Of a stretch of 7,511 bases of DNA, positions 1 to 6,527 are shown piece after piece (position 1 is the stretch's first letter; each line of letters begins with the position of its first letter). Source of the stretch: Candidatus Binatia bacterium. Lineage in GTDB: Bacteria; Desulfobacterota_B; Binatia; UBA9968. Both the position numbers and the translations under genes were made by a program. Location: NCBI GenBank assembly GCA_025922795.1, contig JAICHC010000122.1:1-7511 (forward strand), read 5' to 3'. Below the pieces are notes generated by a model. It had not been told where the DNA came from and ran no database searches. It saw only the letters and a program-made list of their open reading frames with translations.

Positions 1-46
1 GACTGGAGTGATGGGTAATCTCACCGGTTAAAACCTTTGCGGTTAA

Positions 47-1036
47 TCAAATCTTGAATGCTTCCACGGTTTCCTTGGCGAACAGCTCATCCAAATTGAG
101 CCCGTGATGGATCAAGCCCTGCTCTAACAGGTAGCCGTGCAGCGTTTCTAGATTCGCCCGGTTGGGCTCGAGGCCGTACGGCCAGAAATCCGCCGTCATC
201 AGATCGCGCGTGTCTTCATATTCGGCCGACGTCCACGGCAAGCTCACCCGCAGGATGTTGGTATCGTAGAGATCGCGCATGCAGATCTCTTTCGCTTCAC
301 AAAACGCCTTATAAAGCGTTTGCGCCACCCACGGCTCTTTGTCGTAGATCGATCTTTTGATCACAAGCACGTGCATGATCGGAAACATTCCAGTCTTCTT
401 AAAATAGTCCATCTCGGCCCGGCGGTAGTTCGGAAACAGCCGCTTCACCCGCGGCGATCCCTGGAGAAAGCAGGTCGGCATGCGCGGCGACATCATGGCG
501 TCGACCTCGCCGCTTTCAATCATCGCGTTGAGGGTCGTATCGGGCCGGCTTTCAAGCCGCACTCCAGGAGGCATTTCGAAGTCGACGCGATCCTTGCGCC
601 CGGGATGTTCTTCGCCGGCCTGGATCCAATGAATTTCGCTCGGCGGAATCCCGTATTCGTGCTGAAATAGGCCACGCAACCACACCGCCGCCGTCATCGA
701 ATATTCCGGAACGCCCATGCGCCTGCCGCGTAAATCTTCAACCCGTTTCACGCCCGAATCGGTATTGACAAAAATACAGCGGTGCCGAAACGTGCGTGAC
801 GGAAAGACGGGAATCGCGATGAACGGCCGCCGCCCTCGTGAGGCCGCCGTCAGAAAAGCGCCCATCGACAGCTCTGAGGCGTCGAATTCTTCGTACTTCA
901 TCATGCGCCAGAAGATTTCTTCAACCGGCATCACAAGGTAGTTAAGCTCGATGCCTTCCGGCTTGACGATGCCATCTTTCACCGGCCGCGTCCGGTCGTA
1001 ATCCTCGCAGGCCAGGGTTAAATGTAAGTTGCTCAT
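47..1036 (-). CDS. 4,5-dihydroxyphthalate decarboxylase-family protein (PBP2-like fold, cytoplasmic)
   Basis: This 329-residue protein resembles the family named after 4,5-dihydroxyphthalate decarboxylase, which converts 4,5-dihydroxyphthalate to protocatechuate and has a type-2 periplasmic-binding-protein fold. Family-like segments are the N-terminal ACEDYDRTRPVKDG (residues 9-22) followed by PEGIELNYL (26-34), FDASELSMGAF (51-61), FPSRTFRHRCIFVN (78-91), DLRGRRMGVPEYSMTAAVWL (101-120) and MHVLVIKR (221-228). There is no hydrophobic leader or lipobox, so it should be cytoplasmic, unlike true solute-binding proteins. The ATG lies in an ATGA overlap with the aldolase stop, and a weak GAG Shine-Dalgarno sits 6 nt before it, so translation is probably coupled to the aldolase. 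The family is large and mostly untested, and no phthalate dioxygenase or dehydrogenase gene is nearby, so the named reaction is uncertain. It may instead decarboxylate another aromatic or keto acid, or only bind a ligand. The family call is firm; the substrate is not. Confidence 0.85.
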   Translation of the reverse strand: MSNLHLTLACEDYDRTRPVKDGIVKPEGIELNYLVMPVEEIFWRMMKYEEFDASELSMGAFLTAASRGRRPFIAIPVFPSRTFRHRCIFVNTDSGVKRVEDLRGRRMGVPEYSMTAAVWLRGLFQHEYGIPPSEIHWIQAGEEHPGRKDRVDFEMPPGVRLESRPDTTLNAMIESGEVDAMMSPRMPTCFLQGSPRVKRLFPNYRRAEMDYFKKTGMFPIMHVLVIKRSIYDKEPWVAQTLYKAFCEAKEICMRDLYDTNILRVSLPWTSAEYEDTRDLMTADFWPYGLEPNRANLETLHGYLLEQGLIHHGLNLDELFAKETVEAFKI

Positions 1037-1701
1037 CCTTTGCTCTTTCCCGTGGTTGGCTGTTTTTTCTGCGCCGCCGCCACCCGTTTGCCAAATTGTT
1101 GCATCTCCTTGACGAAGCGCTTCTTGCCTTGTCCCTCAAGAAATTTGCCGAGGTAAACGCTACCGAGGCAAATCCCGATCACCCCGGCCTGGACGTACTC
1201 GGCCACGTTCTCTAAATTGACACCGCCCGATACCATGAAACGCACCTCCGGAAACGGTCCTTGCATCTGCCGGATAAAATCCGGGCCGCCGAGTAAGTCA
1301 GCCGGAAAGATCTTGACCAAGTCGGCATGCGTGCGGCGGGCGGCGATGATCTCCGTCGGGGTCGCCGCGCCGGGAAAGCACGCAATGTTAGCCGCATGGC
1401 AAAGACTCACCAGATTCAACTCCAATGACGGTGAAACGACGAATTCGGCGCCGGCCTCGATCGCCCGCTCGGCTTGCTGCGGTGCCAGCACCGTACCGGC
1501 GCCAACGTGAAGGTTTTTTCGCGCCGACAGTTGCTTGATGACATCGAGCGCGCCGGGCACGCTGAAAGTGATTTCGATGAACCTGATGCCGCCGTCAGCG
1601 GCGGCTTGCGCTAGCGCCAAAGCATCGTCGGCGCTTTGGGAGCGCACCACGGCGACGAGCCTGCTCGCGTATAGTTCAGCAACGAGATTCGTTCGGTCCA
1701 C
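1033..1701 (-). CDS. eda: KDPG-type 2-dehydro-3-deoxy acid aldolase
   Basis: This is a class I (Schiff-base) aldolase of the KDPG/KHG family, 222 residues, close to the usual 200-220. In the Entner-Doudoroff pathway such enzymes split 2-keto-3-deoxy-6-phosphogluconate into pyruvate and glyceraldehyde 3-phosphate; relatives cleave other 2-keto-3-deoxy acids. Visible features are RLVAVVR (14-20), the catalytic Glu43 in FIEITFSVPGA, GAGTVL (67-72), SPSL (90-93), the Schiff-base Lys130 in LVKIFPAD, and the phosphate-site SGGVNLENV (158-166). Where E. coli Eda has Arg49 this protein has Ser47; the TFxVP form also occurs in the Thermotoga maritima enzyme as I recall it, so this is a subgroup trait, not damage. 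The start is a GTG without a clear Shine-Dalgarno; the frame is open upstream, but this start matches the family N-terminus. The C-terminal tail is rich in Lys, Gln and Ala. The gene follows the SDR gene by 83 bp and overlaps the next gene by 4 bp. The fold and chemistry are secure; the exact sugar acid is not. Confidence 0.92.
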   Translation of the reverse strand: MDRTNLVAELYASRLVAVVRSQSADDALALAQAAADGGIRFIEITFSVPGALDVIKQLSARKNLHVGAGTVLAPQQAERAIEAGAEFVVSPSLELNLVSLCHAANIACFPGAATPTEIIAARRTHADLVKIFPADLLGGPDFIRQMQGPFPEVRFMVSGGVNLENVAEYVQAGVIGICLGSVYLGKFLEGQGKKRFVKEMQQFGKRVAAAQKKQPTTGKSKG

Positions 1702-1722
1702 GGATACTAAAAGACAAAGACG

Positions 1723-1738
1723 TTCGTTCGAGATGACA
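1723..1738. repeat. possible fragment of an interspersed intergenic repeat
   Basis: The 83-bp gap between the SDR stop and the aldolase GTG contains, on the minus strand, TGTCATCTCGAACGAA. It resembles the end of a repeat type I recall from gaps in many environmental bacterial genomes, of the general form TGTCATTxCGAGCGAAGCGAG. The second half of that form is not present here, so this would be a degraded copy or chance. Nothing else in the gap, such as a promoter, terminator or small gene, is convincing. The assignment rests on memory of similar sequences, not on a comparison. Confidence 0.2.
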
Positions 1739-1784
1739 TTTGGAAAAATCCCGCGACCCAGCGGAGCAGGATTGAGGTTGGCTC

Positions 1785-2552
1785 TTAACTCAAGCTCAGC
1801 CCGCCATCGACGATCAAAGTTTGTCCCGTGACAAAGTCGCCGCCGGTGATCAGACCAACGATCGCTCCGCCGATGTCATCCGGCGTGGCTATTCGCTGCA
1901 GCGGATAGCCGGCCGATGCTTTGGCGATCACCTGCTGGTAATCGGCGCCGAAATGCTCGCTCATCCAAGGCGTGTCGGTAAACGCGGGCGCCACGCAATT
2001 GACGCGCACCTTCGGCGCCAGCGCCACCGCCAAGCCGCGCGTCATGTAGATTAGCGCCGCTTTCGCCGTGCCGTAAGCGAGCGACGACATAGTCGATGGC
2101 GCCAATACTCCGGAAATCGACGAGACGTTGACGATCATTCCCTGGCTTGTATCCAAAAGCTTCGCCGCCGCGCGCGCGCAGCGAAAGGCACCTTTTACAT
2201 TCACATCCAGAATCTCGTCCCAAATCGCATCGGTCAATCCGTCCAGATCGGCAAGCTTCACCCAGTGCGTCAGGCCGGCGTTGTTGACGAGAATATCCAG
2301 GCGGCCGAAGTGTTTTTCGATTGCGGTCATCATGGCGCGCACTTGATCCTCACTCCGTATGTCGGCTTGAACCGCCAGAGCTTTGACACCCGAGCTTTCC
2401 ATCTCAACGACGAGGCCATTGGCCTCTTTCGCCGACTTTCGATAGTTGACGGCGATGCCGCCGATGCCGCCTTTCGCCAAGCTGCGCACGACCGCGCCGC
2501 CGATACCGCCGGCGCCACCCGTGACCAATGCGACTCTGCTGTGAAGCTCCAT
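1785..2552 (-). CDS. SDR-family NAD(P)-dependent dehydrogenase/reductase
   Basis: This is a classical short-chain dehydrogenase/reductase of 255 residues, the normal length. It would oxidise a secondary alcohol or reduce a ketone in the cytoplasm. The Rossmann dinucleotide motif TGGAGGIG is at 11-18, followed by the adenine-site AD (63-64), NNAG (90-93) and the structural Asn118 in LDVNV. The catalytic residues are Ser145 in NVSSISG, Tyr160 and Lys164 in YGTAK, with about two more residues than usual between Ser and Tyr. The end of the fold, VTGQTLIVDGG, is at 241-251. Asn36-Tyr-Arg-Lys after the second strand suggests a preference for NADP(H), as in FabG-like members, but this is inference. 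The ATG is the first possible start, since an in-frame TGA lies 9 nt before it; GAGGA stands only 1 nt upstream, too close for a good Shine-Dalgarno. It follows hyuB by 74 bp and precedes the aldolase, which fits a role in forming or consuming a keto acid. The substrate is unknown. Confidence 0.93.
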   Translation of the reverse strand: MELHSRVALVTGGAGGIGGAVVRSLAKGGIGGIAVNYRKSAKEANGLVVEMESSGVKALAVQADIRSEDQVRAMMTAIEKHFGRLDILVNNAGLTHWVKLADLDGLTDAIWDEILDVNVKGAFRCARAAAKLLDTSQGMIVNVSSISGVLAPSTMSSLAYGTAKAALIYMTRGLAVALAPKVRVNCVAPAFTDTPWMSEHFGADYQQVIAKASAGYPLQRIATPDDIGGAIVGLITGGDFVTGQTLIVDGGLSLS

Positions 2553-2570
2553 GTCCTCACTTCATTCGGA

Positions 2571-2612
2571 ATCTCAGATTACAGATTTCACATTCCAAGA
2601 ATCTGAGATCTG
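2571..2612. repeat. intergenic inverted array of CAGATT-like heptads
   Basis: Between hyuB and the SDR gene, ATCTCAGATT (2571-2580) and AATCTGAGAT (2600-2609) form a perfect 10-bp inverted repeat with a 19-nt spacer. The left half is periodic: CAGATT begins at 2575 and 2582, and CACATT at 2589, all 7 nt apart. On the opposite strand CAGAT recurs, ending at 2605 and 2612 in plus-strand terms, again 7 nt apart. The left arm is itself an odd-centred palindrome (AATCT-C-AGATT). As RNA it would fold 17 nt after the hyuB stop, with no U-tract on the minus strand, so it is not a standard intrinsic terminator. It may be an interspersed repeat, an mRNA-stabilising stem or a protein site. Confidence 0.6.
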
Positions 2613-2626
2613 CGATTTAAGATGCT

Positions 2627-4351
2627 TCACGAACCGCCGCGAAGCTCGGCCGTTCGCGCCTGATCGATAATCCAGTTTTCCGGCAGCTTCACCAGTTCGC
2701 TGCCCCTTCCTGTATAGCGCACCGCCACACCGTATTTCTTTTCCGCCTCTGCGGCGCTGATGTAGCCCTCGACAACATCCCAGCGAACTTTCTCCGGGTC
2801 GCGCTTCAACGGATCGCCGTAGCCGCCTCCGCCGGGAAGATTGACATGGACAATTTCGCCGTTTTTAAGATCTTTCAGCGCCTTGGCGTGGAGTCGCGTG
2901 CCGTCGCCGAGCCTCACTTCTCCAGTCGCTCCTTCGTGCCCACCCAGAAGACCAGGGGCGGCATAGGCCGTGCGATCGGCAATCGAGCTGACGCTCCACG
3001 TGCCGTCGCCGCGTCGCGCGAATTCGGTGAGTTGCCCCAAACCGCCACGCCAAGTTCCAGCTCCGCCGGAATCGGGCCGCAGTTGGCGCCGCTTCATCAC
3101 CACCGGTGAAAGACTTTCGATCACCTCTGCGGGCACGCCTGCCACGCCGCTCGGAAAGCCAACCGCGTTCAACCCATCCTTCGTCGGGCGCGCGCCGGTG
3201 CCGCCCACCTGAAAGATCGTCAACGTAAACGGCGGATTCTGGCCGCGCCACACGCTCAGCCAGATCGGATCGGCTCCCGGCGCCATCAGGCGGCCGGGCA
3301 ATGCGCCGGAGAGCGCGGCAAAAATCGCGCTGGGAATGAAATGGCCGATCACCTGACGGCTTGCCACGGGCGCGGGATCCAGCGCGTTGAGAATGCTGCC
3401 CGGCGGCGCGCTCACGTGCACGGGGCGAAAACTGCCCTCGTTGTGCGGCACCTCCGGGCAGATCGCCGCCTTGATCGCGAAGCTCGCGTAGGCGGGGGTG
3501 TAGTTGAGGACTACATTGATGCCGCGGGTGCTCTGCGGCGACGAGCCGGTGAAATCGATAAAAATGTCCTCGCCGGCGATCTTGACCGCGCAGCGCACGA
3601 CAATCGGCTCTTCGAAACCGTCGCTCCAGGTTTCGTTATGCCATTCGCCGTCAGGCAGCTGACGGATTTCGCCGCGCACCGCCGCTTCCGAGCGCCGAAT
3701 GATTTCTTCCGCAACCGCATCGATGGAATCGAGTTCAAACTCATCCATCATCTCCAAAAGCGCCCGACCGCCGGTCTCGTTGCATGCGGCCTGGGCGTAA
3801 AAATCGCCGATCACTTCGTCCGGCTGGCGCACGTTGGAACGAACGATCTGCATAAGAATTTTATTCGGCTCGCCGCGCGCGAACAGTTTCATGATCGGAA
3901 TGCGCAGTCCCTCTTCGAAGACTTCGCGCGCCTCGGCGGAGAGAATCCGACCGCCGATATCGGCGCTGTGACAAGTATTGGCGAAAAGCGCCACCAACTG
4001 GCCGCCGCGAAAAATCGGCGTGGTGATCGTGATGTCGTTGATCTGCCCAGCGGTCTGCCAGGGATCGTTGGTGATAAGAACATCGCCAGGTTCGAGTTTG
4101 TCTTGCGGAAACGCGGCGAGAAAATGTTTCATCGACGTAGCCATGGCATTGATATGGCCGGGCGTGCCGCTGAGCGACTGCGCGATCATGCGGCCTTGGG
4201 TGTCGAAGAGCCCGCATGCGAGGTCTTGGCTTTCGCGCACGATAGTGCTGAACGCGGTGCGGATGAGCGTGTCTTGCTGCTCGTTAGCCACGGACATGAA
4301 GCGGTTCCAAATCACTTCCAAGGTGACCGGATCGATCGCTTTAGATGTCAT
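2627..4351 (-). CDS. hyuB: Hydantoinase/oxoprolinase family subunit B (HyuB-like)
   Basis: This 574-residue protein belongs to the hydantoinase B/oxoprolinase family, whose members usually run to about 520-600 residues. HyuB partners HyuA in ATP-dependent opening of hydantoin-type rings; relatives form 5-oxoprolinase and acetone or acetophenone carboxylases. Family landmarks are DPVTLEVIWNR near the N-terminus, RESQDLACGLFD (39-50), GHI (65-67), TNDPW (94-98), HSADIGG (128-134), DSGGAGTWRGGLGQ (427-440) and the C-terminal LPGGGGYGDPL (505-515). His128 and Asp131 of the presumed metal site are kept, but the usual THxxD or GHxxD after NDPW reads AGQIND, with Gln103 for His. A TTG in frame at 4366 and an ATG at 4354 are alternative starts. 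I chose the ATG at 4351 because GGAG lies 7 nt upstream and the protein then begins MTSKAIDPVTLEV, as relatives do. It overlaps the end of hyuA by 11 bp, so the two are coupled. The substrate is unknown. Confidence 0.93.
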   Translation of the reverse strand: MTSKAIDPVTLEVIWNRFMSVANEQQDTLIRTAFSTIVRESQDLACGLFDTQGRMIAQSLSGTPGHINAMATSMKHFLAAFPQDKLEPGDVLITNDPWQTAGQINDITITTPIFRGGQLVALFANTCHSADIGGRILSAEAREVFEEGLRIPIMKLFARGEPNKILMQIVRSNVRQPDEVIGDFYAQAACNETGGRALLEMMDEFELDSIDAVAEEIIRRSEAAVRGEIRQLPDGEWHNETWSDGFEEPIVVRCAVKIAGEDIFIDFTGSSPQSTRGINVVLNYTPAYASFAIKAAICPEVPHNEGSFRPVHVSAPPGSILNALDPAPVASRQVIGHFIPSAIFAALSGALPGRLMAPGADPIWLSVWRGQNPPFTLTIFQVGGTGARPTKDGLNAVGFPSGVAGVPAEVIESLSPVVMKRRQLRPDSGGAGTWRGGLGQLTEFARRGDGTWSVSSIADRTAYAAPGLLGGHEGATGEVRLGDGTRLHAKALKDLKNGEIVHVNLPGGGGYGDPLKRDPEKVRWDVVEGYISAAEAEKKYGVAVRYTGRGSELVKLPENWIIDQARTAELRGGS

Positions 4352-6416
4352 CATGTAGCTCCACAATTATATTTAGAAAATTATCAACTCGTGCACGCCC
4401 GCCTGCGCCCACGATCAAAGTCGATTCACGTTCTTCAACGATCGCGGGGCCGGCGAATTGCATGCCCGGCTTGAGCGCATAGCGGTCATAGACGGGGGTC
4501 TCGACGTAACCCTCCCGCTCAGGGAAATAGGCGCGCCGGAATTCCTTGCGAATCTCGGTTCGGCGAGATGAGTCGCGCACTAAGTTGAATGTGGTCTCGG
4601 GCCGGGGCCCGCTCGCCACCACGCGCCAGTTGATGACTTCCAGCGGAACATCCGGCCCTTCGCGGCTATAGAGGCCGCGGTAAGTCGCGGCGAAGGCCGC
4701 GGAGATCTGCGCCGAGTGAGCGGCGCTTAAAACTCCGTCCGGTAGCGTCACTGACACTTCATGTCCTTGGCCGACGTAGCGCATGTCAGCGGTACGTTGG
4801 TAACCGATGGCCTGCGCGGATAAGCCGGATCTCTCAAGCACGTTTCGGCCTTCCTCGGCCATCTCGTCGAGCAAGCCGTTAGCAAAGCGCCAATCGACCT
4901 GGTCCAGACGGCTGTACGCGCTGCGCACAAAATCGAACGCTAGCGGCGCCGCCAGCAAACCAAAAGTCGAGCCGACCCCAGCACCGAATGGAGAAATCAC
5001 GGCCGGCAAACGCAGAATTTCCGCGACACGGTAGCCGTGCACCGGGCCGGCACCGCCAAAAGCGTACATCGGCAGGCGCCGCGGGTCTTTGCCGCGCTCG
5101 CCGAGATGCGCCCGCGCCGCGTTGGCCATGTTCTCATTGACAATCTGATGAATGCCCCACGCCACTTGCTCGGCGGTCATGCGCAGCTTCTCTCCCAGCC
5201 GGCCCAGCGCCTGGCGTGCGCCAGCGAGATCCAATTTCATCTGGCCGCCGAGAAAATAATTCGGATCGAGATAGCCGAGCACGAGATCCGCGTCCGTCAC
5301 CGTCGGCTCGGTGCCGCCCTGCCGATAACACACCGGTCCGGGATCGGCGCCGGAGCTCTCCGGACCAACTTTGAGCAAGCCCAGCGAATCGATCCGCGCA
5401 ACGCTGCCGCCGCCAGCGCCGATCTCGATCATATCGATCACCGGGATGCGCACCGGCAAGCCGCTGCCCTTGCGGAAACGATAGACACGATCGACTTCGA
5501 ATTCATGAGTCTTTAGCGGACGGCCATCTTCGATCACGCAGAGCTTGGCGGTAGTGCCGCCCATGTCGAACGACAATAAATCGCAATGGCCGGACGACAT
5601 GCCGGCTTGCGCCGCCGCCAGGGCACCCGCCGCCGGACCGGACTCGAGTAAACGCACCGGAAAACGTGAAGCGGTTTCGCGCGTGCCGATGCCGCCGCTC
5701 GACAACATGACGAAGAAGCTGCCGGCGAAGCCGATTTTGTCCAGACGCGATTGGAGGTGCGCGAGGTAATCCGCAACCCGCTCCTGAACGTACACGTTCA
5801 CCAAGGTCGTGCTGGTGCGTTGGAACTCGCGGATCTCGGCGACGACTTCAGAACTGAGGGAGATTCGAATCTGCGGCGCGACCTCGGCGATAATCTCCGC
5901 GGTTCGTCTTTCATGCGCGGGATTGCGAAAGCTGTTGAGGTAACATACGCCGATGGCTTTGATCCCTTTGTCACGCAACTCCGCAACCAGTCGGCGCACG
6001 AAGTCCTCGTTGAGCGATTCGAGCACCGCGCCATCGGCCGCCACGCGCTCAGGCACATCGAAGCGCAAGTGGCGCGGCACCAGCGGCTTGGGCAGTTCAA
6101 GATTGAGATCGTAGAGCTCGTAACGGTGCTCGCGGCCGATCTCGACGGCGTCGCGAAAACCGGCGGTCGTGAGCAGCGCCGTCGGCGCGCCTTTGCGCTC
6201 GATCAATGCATTGGTGACCAGTGTCGTGCCGTGAATCAAGGTGCCGTGCTCGCCGGCTTTCACGGCTCCATCCAGCGACGGCCGCAACGCGTTCTCCACC
6301 GCCAGACTGGGGTCGCCGGGGGTGGTGAGAGTCTTGCTGATCACGGCGCTGCCGTCCTCTCCGACCAAAAGCATGTCGGTAAAAGTCCCGCCGATATCGA
6401 TGCCAACGCGGTACAT
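4341..6416 (-). CDS. hyuA: Hydantoinase/oxoprolinase family subunit A (HyuA-like, ATP-binding)
   Basis: This 691-residue protein matches the usual HyuA size of about 690. It is the ATP-using subunit of an actin/hexokinase-like-fold enzyme that phosphorylates a carbonyl oxygen of its substrate, leading to ring opening (N-methylhydantoinase, 5-oxoprolinase) or carboxylation (acetone or acetophenone carboxylase). Motifs in order: phosphate-1 GIDIGGTFTD (5-14), GTTLVTNALIERKG (63-76), SGPAAG (259-264), phosphate-2 FDMGGTTAK (283-291), GAGGGSVARID (333-343), GADPGPVCY (356-364), TVTDADLVLG (372-381), FGGAGPVH (453-460), MRYVGQGHEVSV (545-556) and a C-terminal GPAIVEERESTLIV (656-669). It is complete and appears cytoplasmic, with no signal peptide. 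The ATG at 6416 gives the canonical N-terminus, although no clear Shine-Dalgarno precedes it. A symmetric hexamer array lies 9-103 bp upstream and could influence its expression. It overlaps hyuB by 11 bp. The small third subunit of acetone carboxylase is not seen in the window, which favours a hydantoinase-like role, but the substrate cannot be read from the sequence. Confidence 0.95.
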   Translation of the reverse strand: MYRVGIDIGGTFTDMLLVGEDGSAVISKTLTTPGDPSLAVENALRPSLDGAVKAGEHGTLIHGTTLVTNALIERKGAPTALLTTAGFRDAVEIGREHRYELYDLNLELPKPLVPRHLRFDVPERVAADGAVLESLNEDFVRRLVAELRDKGIKAIGVCYLNSFRNPAHERRTAEIIAEVAPQIRISLSSEVVAEIREFQRTSTTLVNVYVQERVADYLAHLQSRLDKIGFAGSFFVMLSSGGIGTRETASRFPVRLLESGPAAGALAAAQAGMSSGHCDLLSFDMGGTTAKLCVIEDGRPLKTHEFEVDRVYRFRKGSGLPVRIPVIDMIEIGAGGGSVARIDSLGLLKVGPESSGADPGPVCYRQGGTEPTVTDADLVLGYLDPNYFLGGQMKLDLAGARQALGRLGEKLRMTAEQVAWGIHQIVNENMANAARAHLGERGKDPRRLPMYAFGGAGPVHGYRVAEILRLPAVISPFGAGVGSTFGLLAAPLAFDFVRSAYSRLDQVDWRFANGLLDEMAEEGRNVLERSGLSAQAIGYQRTADMRYVGQGHEVSVTLPDGVLSAAHSAQISAAFAATYRGLYSREGPDVPLEVINWRVVASGPRPETTFNLVRDSSRRTEIRKEFRRAYFPEREGYVETPVYDRYALKPGMQFAGPAIVEERESTLIVGAGGRARVDNFLNIIVELHDDI
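4359..4362 (-). promoter_or_regulatory. Shine-Dalgarno site for hyuB
   Basis: GGAG on the minus strand lies 7 nt before the ATG at 4351 and 4 nt before the ATG at 4354, inside the last codons of hyuA. It favours the 4351 start over the upstream TTG at 4366, which would overlap this site. Confidence 0.6.
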
Positions 6417-6425
6417 ACGAAGTCA

Positions 6426-6519
6426 GTTCAAAGGTTCAACGTTCAATAGTTCAAGGCCTCGGAGGCACCGATCTGATTCGGACCAAAACTTTGAACGTTT
6501 GAACCTTGAACGGTTGAAC
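6426..6519. repeat. symmetric inverted array of GTTCAA/TTGAAC hexamers
   Basis: The gap between the LLM gene and hyuA holds four GTTCAA copies (starting at 6426, 6434, 6441, 6449) and, after a 36-bp centre, four TTGAAC copies (6491, 6499, 6506, 6514). The steps are 8, 7, 8 on both sides, so every copy pairs with its mirror. The 29-nt arms match at 24 positions, and all five mismatches fall in the 1-2-nt linkers. The centre contains two small palindromes, GCCTC-G-GAGGC (6456-6466) and CCGA-TCTGAT-TCGG (6468-6481). As minus-strand RNA the hairpin starts 8 nt after the LLM stop codon and ends 9 nt before the hyuA ATG. The T-run at 6523-6529 follows it on the plus strand only, so it is not an intrinsic terminator for these genes. 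Function unknown. Confidence 0.85.
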
Positions 6520-6527
6520 AAGTTTTT

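Noticed and set aside
1..46. Start of another minus-strand gene at a GTG near position 26
   Set aside because: Only eight codons would be visible and no family resemblance can be judged; it cannot be told from non-coding sequence.
1165..1179. Aldolase considered defective because the E. coli Arg49 position is Ser
   Set aside because: The TFxVP form also occurs in the Thermotoga maritima type of the family, and Glu43 and Lys130 are both present.
4352..4366. HyuB starting at TTG 4366 (579 residues) or ATG 4354
   Set aside because: The TTG start would overlap the GGAG site and lacks its own Shine-Dalgarno; the ATG at 4351 has better spacing, though 4354 remains possible.
3341..4474. Long plus-strand open frame of 377 codons opposite hyuB and the end of hyuA
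   Set aside because: It lies antisense to strongly conserved family domains, is rich in Arg, His and Ala as expected of the complement of a GC-rich gene, and shows no recognisable domain.
5751..6449. Plus-strand open frame of 232 codons opposite the N-terminal half of hyuA
   Set aside because: Antisense shadow of the ATPase domain, with biased composition and no motif; it also runs into the repeat at 6426.
6426..6454. TTGAAC copies as -35 promoter elements for hyuA
   Set aside because: TTGAAC resembles TTGACA, but no convincing -10 box stands 16-18 nt downstream of any copy.
6420..6525. Hexamer array as a MITE with target-site duplication
   Set aside because: AAGT occurs at both flanks (6420-6423 and 6520-6523) but at different distances from the arms, and there is no known terminal motif; four bases is too little to support insertion.
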